NCBI GenBank assembly: GCA_012845835.1
Contig: JABAKD010000027.1
Coordinates: 14,788,573-14,852,572, forward strand
Length of the DNA: 64,000 bases
From: Undaria pinnatifida
Lineage: Eukaryota; Sar; Phaeophyceae; Laminariales; Alariaceae
Direction of reading: 5' to 3'
In this document: positions 56,201-63,625 of the stretch, one piece after another
Position numbering within the stretch: position 1 is the first letter of the stretch
Layout: each line of letters begins with the position of its first letter
Made by a program: the position numbers and the translations under genes
The notes under the pieces: model-generated
Told to the model about the DNA's origin: nothing
Seen by the model: only the letters and a program-made list of their open reading frames with translations
The model's database searches: none

Positions 56201-56638
56201 GCCGGCGGATTTGTTTGATCGCGTTGCGTTTTCGTTTTTTCGTCTCGAAGTGCTGTGTTTGGGTGGGCTGGAGCTAGCTTCTCAAACGAAGATCGGCAGA
56301 AACGAAAAAAAGCGGGGCTGTTGGCGGGTCAGATCACTTCTCGCGGGTCGGATCGTGTCACGGTGACCCGGCCTGACCCGTGACATTTGAAGACCTACTG
56401 ACCCAACCAGACTCGACCCATGACATTTCCAACACTTTCTAGCCCGACCCGACTCGACCCGCGGGTTTTTAAGTACTCCGATCCGCGGGCCGGGTCATGA
56501 CCCGTCAAAAGCCTTGAAAAAAAGGTGCTTCGTCTATTACAGCACGCGCGGAAGGCTCAGTGTCGTGCCCGCGGGTATCCGTTGTGGTTTACGAGACCCT
56601 GCGTAGTACGGCAAATAATAATGATAATAAATAATAAC

Positions 56639-56735
<97 letters not shown>

Positions 56736-59480
56736 GTAGTAGTAATAGTAATAGTAATAGTAAGTAGAGGCAGCGAAGCGCTCTTTGACGGACATCAATT
56801 TCTGAATTGACGGGGCTCCTTGAACCAAAACAGTCGAATTGTCCTTGTTGCCCTCTGCAGTGTGAATTTTAGGTACCGTATGCCTAGGCGGTGGGTTTGC
56901 TCTTTCGGCTTACTCTTGGTTTTTAGCACCGCACTCCCGACACGGGGACACAACACTTGGAGTTAGGCTATGATAGAATTATGTTAGGAGGTGGAAATGG
57001 GTTTAAAATGTCGTTTTGGGTGAGTTGTTGAATTTTAGTTTCCTTTTTTTACCAAGCCATCACCCTCAGACGGCGAAAACAATGGTTGCTGCACCGATAA
57101 CGTGGCGTGTGTCTCCTTGACCACCACCCCTCCCCCCACCCACCGACCCGCCTACCCCTCCCCCCACCCACCGACCCGCCTACCTCCGGACGCGGATTGC
57201 AATGACCGACCGTTTCAAAACTCGTCGCTTTTGTTTTGGGGTCTCAGAGGTCTTACCCTGTGAGCAAGGCGCTGATTGAGGATGCCAAAGACAACCTTGT
57301 GCTGGAGGGGCCGGTGGGCGGTCTACCCATCACGTGCCCTGTGCGATTGATACACGGGTGAGCTTCGTTCTGTTTTTTTTTTCGTGGTTTTCGGGTAGTT
57401 TTCGGTTTCCATCCTCTTTTGGGTTGGAAAAAATGGGATGATGGTATTGAAACCGACAAACGTCACAAAGCAAAAGAGACCAACCAACGCACGAAAAAAA
57501 TAGGTTCGACAGTAAAAGGTGGTAGGCAAACATGCATATATGTTCAATGTAATGTTTCGCTGCTTTGTCGTTGGTTGGGTTGGCCTTGGGTTGTCACGTT
57601 CGACGGTTTCAATACTATTATCAGTTGTTGTTGCTAGCTGGTGGTGGTGGTGTTGTTGTTGCTGTTGCTGTTGTTGCTCATGTTGTTTTTGCTGTTATAT
57701 ATTATTATAGGTCTTTCTACCCAGCCTAAGTTAGTATCTCGCAAACACGCTATTAATATTATACGGCGCGGTGGAGGGCATTCGTTTCGTGGGCCATCGT
57801 GCCATTGGTTTGCGTTTAATAGATTGTCACCGTAAAGGTGGATGCAGTCGTAAAGGGGTAGCGTGCGTGACGCCTTTAAAGCTGGAAGCCCATTTTGGGG
57901 GACAACTTTCGTGGAATTAGTAAAGGAAAGGGTTAAGGGGTGAAGTATAGTTGAATCACGGAATGATGATCCACGTTGTTGCTGTTGGATTCGTTGATGT
58001 TTTGGATAATAACGTTCAATGCTGCCGTCGGAGTCTTTGTTGGATTAAGTTTTTAGCCTCGCGGGTGCGCCGCCCTGACATGTTTCGGTGCCAATTTTGG
58101 TCGGGGGTGGGGGGTAGGGGGGGGGGGTGGGGGTGCTCACAGGGGTGGAAATCGTCGTTTCGCGCCGGCCTGGTCGCTCGATCGCGCGCCGTCACGTTTG
58201 TCAATACTATGCGTTGGTGTCCTGAACAGTTTTCCAGCTCCTGATTGTATCTTATTAGTAGTCGAGTTTTGACTGTTTTGTCCCCGGAGGGCGACGCTAA
58301 CATGGTTATAATCCCTCTCGTCTTTTATCGGTGTCGTTTTTTTTCTGGCAGACTGAACGATGAAGAGGTGCCCTACACCGTCTCTCTTGACCTCGCACGC
58401 CGGGTGCAGAGCACGAACGTCAACTTGTACCTCATCAAGGTGAGACATTAATGAGGCATTTGCCCTCGTCGGAATGCGTGTGCTAAAATAGAGGTAGCGC
58501 TTATTTTTTTTGGGGGGGGGAAATGTTTTCTGAATGACGGGGCTCCTTAACGCCTCTGCAACTGGAAACCCTTTTTTGGGGACCGTGTTAGTCAAGAGAA
58601 GTGTAGGGAGGGTTTTTGGGGCTCTGAAATTATTATACCCCAAAATCATCGGAATACGCCGTTCTTGTGCAGAATGGTTGCTTTTTGAAATATACACAGG
58701 CCACGTTTTTGTTCATAACAAAAAAAAAGCATTTTTAACATTGCTCAAAATCAGGTTTTTGGATGACGAGATGAGGAAAAAAACGGTGCACGCCTCCACC
58801 ATGGCGTGTGTCCAAAGCACAAAATAACCCCGCCATCTGCGCTTTTTTGTCATCGTCGATGCTTGCGCCTCCCTGGGGTGTGGGTGGTGGATGTAGCCGA
58901 CTTTGGTGGGGTAGGAGTTGGGTAAAAGACAACCTATCAGAACACGGTGTTGATACCGTCGAACGTCATAATCCAAGGCCAACCCAACCCAACCCACGAA
59001 AAATCATGAGCGACAAAATAGGTTAGAAATTTGTTTTCGTACGTGTGATACCATTTTTTTTTGGTCTAACGTAACTTGTTCGTGGCTCGGTTGACCTGAC
59101 CTTCGTCTGTTTCATCACTATTAATTTGTACATGTTTTCCTATCCAGCAGAGGTTGGAAATCGCGCAAACACCGTAGTTTCGCCAGGGCTTTTCGCGGGT
59201 CATGACCCGGGCCGCGGGTCGGGTCATGACTAGTTCCTGCCATTAGCACAAGAACACAATTACTGTAGGTTTATCCTTGCCGCACCCTTTCACCGCTGTC
59301 TTTTCTCGCCTTTTCGCTGATGTCTTTGCGTGTGCTCCTTCCCTGTACGCATCACGAAAACAGACCGCCAGCCATCACTTGGACAGAGGCTCGGTGCTAA
59401 ACATGGTCATCAACTCGCTCGAGGAGTGCATCGGCGCTTACGTGCCCCAAGCTGACCCGCCCCGCGTTGACAGCATCTGA
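42724..59480 (+). CDS. ABHD10-like alpha/beta hydrolase, eight exons, 5' end missing
   Basis: Exons: 42724-42847, 46299-46480, 52724-52816, 54075-54202, 55686-55810, 57248-57357, 58352-58439, 59364-59480. All junctions are GT-AG and all phases agree, giving about 321 codons and a stop at 59478-59480. The order of motifs (AVLYLPAFD; FGVGDSEGRFEHGTIS; VIIVGGGVGGW; GLAADPDF; ALIEDAKDNLVL; HGLNDEEVPY; SHHLD) follows the family of ABHD10, a mitochondrial serine hydrolase/thioesterase in animals, and its bacterial relatives. Asp in LNDEEVP and His in SHHLD sit at triad positions. The nucleophile Ser expected in GxSxG is Gly (GGGVG), so this may be a catalytically inactive protein or a decaying gene. 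No start codon was found; the first exon(s) with any targeting peptide lie upstream. Introns are 0.9-6.2 kb and full of repeats. Confidence 0.8.
43494..43597 (+). pseudogene. Decayed echo of hydrolase exon 2 (5' half)
   Basis: GTCAGCTTCG..., CCGTTGTGGGG, then ATGGTGGTTGGCCAAGACAA aligns with exon 2 from its acceptor to the GQDKI segment, followed by an in-frame stop. Lies 2.7 kb upstream of the intact exon 2, in the preceding intron. Confidence 0.65.
43611..44009. mobile_element. About 400-bp imperfect foldback
   Basis: Arms of about 190 bp. The left arm has CCTCGGGAAAGTTCCCGAGG, GGGGTGAATCAAACC, CCAAACCACGGCGAA and GAACCGCGGTATGG; their inverses follow in mirror order up to 44009. Inner segments are themselves palindromic. 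No coding potential. Adjacent to the exon 2 echo. Confidence 0.6.
44161..44179 (+). repeat. Telomere-like (CTAACC)3
   Basis: Three units of the TTAGGG-type repeat in an intron. Matched by three GGTTAG units at 45904-45922. Too short to be a telomere. Confidence 0.7.
44858..44951 (-). mobile_element. MITE-A copy
   Basis: CAACCCCTTTAGAGCCGC to TTTCCAGTTGTAAAGGCGTC. Two further partial copies follow at 45032-45094 and 45100-45172. Confidence 0.6.
45228..45430. mobile_element. MITE-C copy (CAGTAGGGG ends)
   Basis: Left end CAGTAGGGGTCCTCCAATAA, right end GGTGGACCCCCCTACTG, with several AAGGCGGT motifs inside. Related to 55871-56078 and to the tandem block at 31130-31610. Confidence 0.5.
46299..46480 (+). 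CDS. Hydrolase exon 2
   Basis: Acceptor TTCGTTCGTCAG, donor CGCTC/GTGAGG. Encodes KPLWGREKTMVIGQDKISYL and then AVLYLPAFDAPSLDYKAERL, the first beta strands and the oxyanion-hole region. Family members usually have an HGF-type motif where this has PAF. Ends in phase 2 and joins exon 3 to make a Ser codon. Confidence 0.75.
46600..46632 (+). pseudogene. Echo of exon 2 end (first)
   Basis: CAGAACGCCTCCGCTCATGAC repeats the exon 2 end and donor, with the GT lost. A TTG/GGTGG-rich tract follows as after the real exon, so a unit of roughly 150 bp has been duplicated in tandem. Confidence 0.6.
46747..46815 (+). pseudogene. Echo of exon 2 end (second)
   Basis: CCAGCCTTCGATGACCCGGC and AAGGCAGAACGTCTTCACTC repeat the PAFDAPSLDYKAERLRS region as PAFDDPALAYKAERLHS. 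Its donor-like GTAGGA would give the wrong phase for exon 3. Confidence 0.65.
46858..47265 (+). repeat. (GATGTTGGTGTT)n minisatellite, then (CTG)n
   Basis: About 300 bp of 12-bp units with some 6-bp steps, a short CTG run near 47173-47200, and a few more units. His/Gln, Pro/Thr/Ser and Val/Asp frames here are low complexity. Confidence 0.9.
47285..47560 (+). repeat. Repeat F copy
   Basis: ATTCTAAGAAGTCCCTGAGG and ACATGAGGAGCTCAATATC match 32250 and the inverse of 52600. The conceptual frame MRSSISHPILHDFEGIRS is cut short. Confidence 0.45.
47639..47800 (+). repeat. R1 copy, partial
   Basis: CTGTGAGATCGAAGATTTCG to CCCCTTGGAACTACAGCG; then the next R1 begins. Confidence 0.6.
47815..48245 (+). 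repeat. R1 copy with extension
   Basis: Second R1 in direct orientation, with the same extension as 27229-27690, including the GGCGGACGGGCGGGC block. Confidence 0.6.
48246..49215. other. Intron DNA without recognised feature
   Basis: A and T homopolymers, a poorly preserved MITE-A piece near 48480-48520, a C run at 49081, and repeat G at 49150-49215. Confidence 0.35.
49220..49505 (+). repeat. 143-bp tandem duplication
   Basis: Two units starting TTGTACAGATGTACTATCGT and ending with the SINE-1 tail block CGTGGTCACAGGTGTCGTTC. Confidence 0.8.
49440..49739 (-). mobile_element. SINE-1 copy with tRNA head
   Basis: Read reversed from 49739: GTCGCCCCGGTGGCGTATCA, box B CGTGAGTTCGAGCCCCGCC, body, CGACACCTGTGACCACG, CCAGAAGCTGGAG. 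Full-length relative of 55112-55495. Confidence 0.65.
49873..49956 (+). mobile_element. Solo terminal repeat of the TRIM family
   Basis: 84 bp, TGTTATAACACTTAG to CCTTAACA, equal to the terminal repeats at 32944-33322. No flanking duplication is evident. Confidence 0.65.
50288..50650 (+). repeat. 193-bp offset duplication and 32-bp tandem units
   Basis: GACTCCCACxTACAGAACGG to AGCAGTGCAGCAGTACGTAC occurs twice (about 50288-50420 and 50481-50605), then GTACAGCACAGCAGAACAGC units repeat. Frames on either strand follow these duplications. Confidence 0.75.
50760..51240. other. GC-rich open stretch within the intron
   Basis: A 146-codon + frame (50795-51235) has a hydrophobic segment near its start (WTLLCLVLVLCVIAVDAGAL), and a 145-codon - frame overlaps it. 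It could be a retroposed or nested gene fragment. No domain recognised; strand undecided. Confidence 0.25.
51256..51539 (+). mobile_element. TRIM family copy, incomplete
   Basis: Internal region from the primer-site-like TGGCGTCGTCGAC through GTGGGTTCAAATCCCAC and the purine tract to the right terminal repeat (from 51465). The left terminal repeat is absent. Older fossil. Confidence 0.65.
51925..52094. mobile_element. MITE-B, 166 bp with TA target duplication
   Basis: Perfect inverted ends of about 27 bp beginning CAGTAGGTGGCCCTATATAG, flanked by TA on both sides, as in Tc1/mariner-class elements. Interior has TAGTGCGGGT motifs. No transposase. Confidence 0.8.
52370..52625 (-). repeat. Repeat F copy, reverse
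   Basis: On the minus strand: ATTCTAAGAAGTTTCTGAGC, ACATGAGGAGCTCAATATC, then CATGACTTCGAAGGCG and LTGS-encoding sequence. Best preserved coding-like copy (MRSSISTSSVITPKHDFEGV). Confidence 0.45.
52724..52816 (+). CDS. Hydrolase exon 3
   Basis: Acceptor TGTGACACAG, donor CTCCAG/GTGACC. Encodes YCEKEEYPFISMEWFGVGDS and EGRFEHGTIS. It matches the conserved family stretch that usually reads FDYxGxGxSxGxFxDGTIS. Confidence 0.8.
53021..53095 (+). pseudogene. Decayed echo of hydrolase exon 3
   Basis: ATGGAGTGGCTCGGCGTGGG and ATCGAGGGAAGATTTGAGCA repeat exon 3 as MEWLGVGDIEGRFEH, then diverge. The intron start (AAAACCAATCG) is echoed just before it. About 200 bp after the real exon. Confidence 0.7.
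53128..53560 (+). repeat. Two repeat G copies
   Basis: GACGTCAGCTGTGAGTTCGA at 53130 and TACGTCAGCTGTGAGTTC at 53469, each followed by CGATACTCATCTTTGCAAG and a CGxGxGT end. Confidence 0.55.
54075..54202 (+). CDS. Hydrolase exon 4 (nucleophile elbow)
   Basis: Acceptor GCGTATTTCAG, donor AAAAGG/GTGAGG. Encodes WKQDAITLIDKLLPESY and VIIVGGGVGGWIATLIALER. The elbow of the family is G-x-S-x-G-G-W; here it is G-G-G-V-G-G-W, codons GGG GGA GGG GTG GGG GGT TGG, with Gly in place of Ser. Confidence 0.8.
54300..54510 (-). mobile_element. SINE-1 3' part
   Basis: CTTCTGGACAAGCCGTGGTC followed by a long C run and a CATAGGGTTCAGCATTCCC block. 5'-truncated. Confidence 0.5.
54586..54667 (+). pseudogene. 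Decayed echo of hydrolase exon 4
   Basis: CCACGAGGTTATCATCGGGG, GGCTGGATAGCCACTTTGAT and GATAGGCCGGAAAAGGG repeat the exon 4 end (VGGWIATLMSLDRPEKG). A G run replaces the elbow codons, again without a Ser codon, and shifts the frame. Confidence 0.7.
54725..54975 (+). repeat. GATC-rich repeat J
   Basis: TATGATCTGTATGATCTxTATGATG tracts and GGGTGGGAGCCGTACGATCT, inverse of 7340-7570. Confidence 0.45.
55112..55495 (+). mobile_element. SINE-1, full length, with internal tandem duplication
   Basis: Head GGTCGCCCCGGTGGCGTATC with box A-like TGGCGTATCAGG and box B-like GAGTTTGAGTCC. Body includes TCTTTCTTGTGCACAAATTC and CACTCGATGAAAAATCGGCG. The 3' part with GACACCTGTGACCACTGC occurs twice in tandem (unit of about 93 bp), then CCAGAAGCTGGAAAGTAG and an A-rich end. 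Best reference for SINE-1. Confidence 0.7.
55686..55810 (+). CDS. Hydrolase exon 5
   Basis: Acceptor CTTTGTGCAG, donor GAG/GTAAGT. Encodes GGIVGLAADPDFTENLLMRY and STIAEIYEKGVADIAWGE, the strand after the nucleophile helix and the cap segment. Confidence 0.8.
55871..56078. mobile_element. MITE-C copy
   Basis: CAGTAGGAGGGTCCCCCAGT at the left and TATCGGGGGACCCGTACTG at the right form imperfect inverted ends. ACCGCCTTAT motifs inside. Confidence 0.6.
56330..56520 (+). repeat. GACCCG-type repeat
   Basis: CGGGTCGGATCGTGTCACGG, GACCCGGCCTGACCCGTGAC and similar. Same family as 59190-59235 and the array at 62510-62945. Confidence 0.6.
56632..56735 (+). repeat. (TAA)n microsatellite
   Basis: More than 30 uninterrupted TAA units, then TAGTAG/TAATAG variants to 56765. 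Confidence 0.95.
57248..57357 (+). CDS. Hydrolase exon 6
   Basis: Acceptor GGGGTCTCAG, donor CACGG/GTGAGC. Encodes RSYPVSKALIEDAKDNLVLE and ITCPVRLIHG. The strand before the acid residue ends in HG, as in the family. Confidence 0.8.
57868..57945 (+). mobile_element. MITE-A copy, diverged
   Basis: TGACGCCTTTAAAGCTGGAA to GGAAAGGGTTAAGGGG. Another diverged copy at 58547-58629. Confidence 0.5.
58352..58439 (+). CDS. Hydrolase exon 7 (acid residue)
   Basis: Acceptor TTTTCTGGCAG, donor ATCAAG/GTGAGA. Encodes LNDEEVPYTVSLDLARRVQS. The Asp aligns with the catalytic Asp of HGxxDxxVP in relatives. Confidence 0.8.
59364..59480 (+). CDS. Hydrolase exon 8 (histidine) and stop
   Basis: Acceptor ATCACGAAAACAG. 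Encodes TASHHLDRGSVLNMVINSLE and a 15-residue tail. The second His of SHHLD aligns with the catalytic His (GDHR in relatives). TGA at 59478-59480. No clear AATAAA in the next 300 bp. Confidence 0.8.
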   Translation, partial: TASHHLDRGSVLNMVINSLEECIGAYVPQADPPRVDSI

Positions 59481-60860
59481 TCGGCTGATTGAATGACAGC
59501 TCGGTTCGATGTTCTGATTGGCTACAGTAGTTGATCGGTCCCACCTGATTGGCTGGCGAGGCTATCGATAGCACCTAATGGCTAGTTAATTGATATGATA
59601 GCGTTTGATTGACTGGTCGTATATTAGGTGGCAGATGCTGAATGGTCGACAGTTCGTCAATGTCTGCTTTTGAAGCATCTCATTGGCTGGTTGAAACATT
59701 AGCACTTGATATGGGTGGTCGTAATTCCTACTCTGGGCGGGAATATAAGGAACGTTTGATGCCCATTTTAGTATCACAACGTTCCCCATGTTTTTGTTCA
59801 AGGTGGTGTGTTGCAGGTGCTGAATGGTCGACAGCTCGACATAGTCTGCTTTTAACCTGTTGGAACACTGAACTATTGACATGCCCAGTATTCCAAGCAG
59901 ATGGTTCCTAAAAAGGGGTTGCGCGAGATGGACTACTTTTACGCGACGAAGATGTGTTCAGGGTGCAGTTCCTAGTTTGCAAACTGTTCTTTTTGGCTGT
60001 GCTTTTGGAGAATGATGGCGTGGCGTGGCTTGGCGTGGCGGCTACCGTTTCTTGATAGTTGTTTCTACGTACATATGCAGATTGTTTTTTATGACAATAC
60101 TTGCGAAAATCGACGTGTAGTAGCTGATGCTGTTTCTTTGATTCTTTGATTTTAGCTTGCCTCCTGTGGTAACTCGTAGCGTCGCGTACTGCGGCCATCT
60201 ACTGCGGCTCTTGGAACACGGCGGTTGCCTCGCCCATCGCTTTTAAGGCAGGAGAAACGAAATAAATTGAGGGGGAACATGCGCGCTCCGAAATATGAGG
60301 TGGCGCGATGCGTTGGTTGACATGGATCAAAAGCGGCACGCTATTTGCACATCGGGTATGCGTACAAAACTTTGCACTCCCTTTAGTCTATGCTGGTGTT
60401 TCGTGAGTGTTAGTTTTTTGCTGGGACGGTTTGGTGGAAAGCCACGATGTTGGTGGATCAGGTCAGGGTGGGAGTTGGGTCCCAAGCAGGAGTAGGTTTG
60501 AGGTGTGCAAGAGTTTGCTTGCACACCCGGGTTTGCAATTTGGTGTCGTCGGGTTGAAAAGGAGTTTTACGTGCAGGGAAGGCGTCGATGGTCGTCTAAA
60601 CGTCTCGTGGCGCCGGATCTGTCGCGGGTTTATATTTGTTATCACGCGGCAATTATGGTAATTTTTTGTTTTCCCTTGGGGCTGAGCCTGTAGTTGTTCT
60701 TCGTAATCAAACGGCCATTTTTTTTTTCAACTATGGTGGGGCAGAGCCTGGCTTGTTCGACACTCGTTCGACTCTTTTATGCCACTACCTACCACCAAGT
60801 GATGACGTAACGCGAATAGTACAGTAGTAGATGCACGTGCCAACTGTCTTAAGTGGCGAC
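59481..60860. other. Downstream of the hydrolase; no supported gene
   Basis: 59490-59700 has at least five ATTGG (inverse CCAAT) motifs, several as TGATTGGCTG. TGCTGAATGGTCGACAG occurs twice (59636, 59818). A 96-codon - frame at 59908-60198 and a + frame at 60407-60661 have no recognised domain. Confidence 0.3.
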
Positions 60861-60865
60861 TTACC

Positions 60866-61085
60866 CCATAGACGTGACGTCGCCATCCAGTAAAAATTGC
60901 CATGAATCCGTAAAAATACTTGTAAAGCTTTGGGTTTTGCCACGTCTCGAAGAAGCCGGCTTGAATTCGGAGAAAGATGTCACCGATGGACACGTTTATC
61001 TCGTGTCCGCGAATCGCATGGTTTTGTGGACCCCGTCGGCTCAAAGTATTGTGCCATGTAGTTTCTGACGCCGCCGAAGGTTCGG
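60866..61085 (-). CDS. Weak candidate exon
   Basis: The minus strand encodes INVSIGDIFLRIQAGFFETW and NPKLYKYFYGFMAIFTGWRR, then HVYG at a GG/GTAAGT donor. The composition is protein-like, but the acceptor side lacks a pyrimidine tract and the + strand is also open (60853-61068). Family unknown. Confidence 0.25.
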
Positions 61086-61299
61086 TGGCTAGGGTTGTGC
61101 GCTGTCTTGCTGGGCTGGTGTGTTTCTGTTCTTCTGTTTTTCATCCCATCTATTATCTTGACGCGGTGCGTTTTGTGCAGCTGCCTCCCTTTTCGTAACT
61201 CGGACCATATAGTCACATGGCAGGCCGTCATTCCCCCTACACACTGCGGGCGGGTGCACGCTTTCATTCATATCGCGAAAACTGACGCGTGCTACGTTA

Positions 61300-61620
61300 G
61301 AGGTACCATTTTTCGTCATATATAGATTCTAAATGACGGCGTTGCTCCTTAACCCAAAACCGTCGAAAATACGACATTTTTTTCCGCATGATTCTAGTTC
61401 TATGCCTCGGCCATGGGATTTTTTCATCCGGTAGCACTATTATTCTTCTCCAAATCATCAGCTTTTTGGGAGAGGTCTTGAGCTCCCGAATTGAGGGGTA
61501 GTGTTGAGAAAAAAATCGGCGGACCTCTTATCATGGCACGCGTGAAAAAAAAGAAAAAAAAAACATTGTCTTCCCTCCTTGACTCGCGTCGAATTATGCG
61601 TGCACACCCGCTAACATAAT
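61300..61620 (+). repeat. Repeat H copy and flank
   Basis: GAGGTACCATTTTTCGTCAT, TAAATGACGGCGTTGCTCC and CCCAAAACCGTCGAAAATAC in the repeat H order. Nothing coding. Confidence 0.4.
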
Positions 61621-62045
61621 AAGCGCTCTTTTCAGGTCACACGTTGCACAAGAAAAATGTGCGCGCTGCTCTGGACCTATAGACTACTTTTTCTATTGGA
61701 AAAGACGCCTCGGCGGTGAGATTGCGAAACTTCGCCATCATCATAAGCGCTCTTTTCAGGTCACACGTCGCACAAGAAAATTTGCGCGCTGCTCTGGAGC
61801 TATACTATTTTTTATTGGAAGAGACGCCTCAGCGATGAGATCGCGAAAATTCACCGAAAGCAAGTTTTTTGTGTTGACGCAGCTTTGTTCGACCGTGCTA
61901 TGGGGTGTACGTGGAATACCTGGTATGTATGGTTTCATCGAAAAAGATACCTCACTCAGTGGCGAGATCGCGAAATTCGGCGCGAAATTCACCGAAACAT
62001 TTTTTTTTGTGATATTTTCGCTTGAGCATACTATGGGGTGTTTGT
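61621..62045 (+). repeat. Tandem repeat, three units of about 115-140 bp
   Basis: AAGCGCTCTTTTCAGGTCAC starts the first two units. TTGGAAGAGACGCCTCAGCG and ATCGCGAAATTC recur in all three. The third unit is diverged and contains TACCTGGTA. Confidence 0.65.
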
Positions 62046-62509
62046 GATATCACACGAAGCACCAAAATCTGACCTCATGATGGGGTATAAGTTGGTTGCT
62101 CCCCAAGGGCGTGAAGAATCGAGGGTGAAGTCAACAGGACGATCGTACAAATATTACTTTCGTCACGGTTTTGGCCATTTTGAAGCCTCCAACTAATTTG
62201 GCAGGCCGGTACACGTTGTTCTAAATATCTTTCAAGGAAAAGAAAAAATTAGAAAAGCTTGGCGTTTGTCGGCAGGAAGTGGCCTTTCATATGAATAGTG
62301 ACGATTTAATTGATCGGCTCAATCTTGAAACTTTGTGCTCGTAGAGCGCAGTGTGGCAGGAGGAGGCAGACTGAATTTGACGATGTTGGGGCTTGCGATC
62401 GAAAACCGTTACGATACAACGAAAGTCTCTGGTCACGCATGCTACGATACGGATATCTCTAATTTTTCAGGGCTTCTCAAGGGCAATAATCCTACCCGCG
62501 AGCCGGGTT
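62046..62509. other. No recognised feature
   Basis: No repeat partner in the window apart from GGTCACGCATGCTACGATA near 62430, which recalls repeat H. No exon supported. Confidence 0.3.
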
Positions 62510-62945
62510 AGGAGGTTTCCAAACTCTCGCGGGTCGGTTCGGGCCGGGTCAGGTTGTCTCACGGTTCGGATCGGGTCAGGAGGTCTCACGGGTCGGGTCG
62601 GATCAGGAGGTTTCACGGGGCGGGTCGGGCCAAGAGGTCTACGGGGTCGGGTCGGGTAAGGAAGTCTCACGGATCGGGTCGAGTCAGGAGGTCTCACGGG
62701 TCGGGTCGGGTCAGGAGGTCTCACCGGTCGGGTTGGGTCAGGCAGTCGGGTCGGGTCAGGACGTCTCACGCGGCCGGTCGGGTATGGAGGTTTCAGGGTC
62801 GGGCCAGGAGGTCTCCGGGGTCGGGTCGGGTAAGGAGGTCTAACGGGTCGGGTCGGGTCGGATCAGGAGGTTTTTCAAATATCACGGGTCAGGTCAGGTC
62901 GTGTCGGGTCGTGGACACCCTGACCCGACCCGACCCGCGACCAGT
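62510..62945 (+). repeat. Minisatellite of GGTCGGGTCAGGAGGTCTCAC units
   Basis: About 14 irregular units of roughly 30 bp with GGGTCGGGTC, AGGAGGTCT and TCACGG, closing with CGACCCGACCCG in inverse orientation. Arg/Gly/Ser frames are repeat translations. Confidence 0.85.
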
Positions 62946-63399
62946 GACCAGACCCATGAAATGGCCCTGCTAAATGTCTTCACTCTTTCGGCAGAATATT
63001 TTCTGTCCGGGGACTTGCCGTCCAATGCCGTACATTTTGGTGAGTTCTATACGCCCTTTTGAGCCCCCCCCCAAGAAAGTTTCAAGACAATTTTGATGTT
63101 TGGCCTTATGAATCGTCTATCGTGAACAGTGCCATTGCTACCCGCGTGCTGTACGTACAACGCCTTGGGATGTAAAACTACAGTCACCACCCCGCTGGCC
63201 AACATAAACTGCTCTGCTTCGTGCGTTTTTTTGTTCCTTTTTATGTTCCTTCTCCTTTTTCTTCCTCCCAAGATTGTAATAGAATGCTCTCCGTAGAAGG
63301 ATATTTGATATATCTCTGAGGGATCGTCAGGCTGCGAGGGGAAGGGGGGACGAATCGGGAGGACTACGGCCACTGGCCTGGGGTGGCAATGTTGATGAG
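62946..63399. other. No supported gene
   Basis: A 108-codon - frame (63047-63373) has a basic stretch (GGRKRRRNIKRNKK) but no recognised domain. Confidence 0.25.
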
Positions 63400-63625
63400 G
63401 ATTAAGGTAGGCTCAGCTAAAACATACGTAGGGAAAGGAAATAGTAGATAAACGGACAAGACGTGGGGAAAGGAAAGGAGCAAATGGTTGGCGGAAGATA
63501 CCACTGCATTATGGTGCGATCATTCCACTTCATAGTAGGTACTACTGCTTCTTTATGGAAGGATATTCGATTTACATCGGAACGGCATCTACGCTATTAT
63601 AGTATTGTCGGAGGGCAAAAGTAAT
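63400..63625 (-). repeat. Repeat K copy, inverse of 14988-15200
   Basis: GGGGAAAGGAAAGGAGCAAA, GGCGGAAGATACCACTGC, TCGGAACGGCATCTACGCTA and GTCGGAGGGCAAAAG in inverted order relative to the 15-kb copy. Confidence 0.55.

Noticed and set aside
56525-56828. Poly-Asn and poly-Tyr frames
   Set aside because: TAA microsatellite read in two frames.
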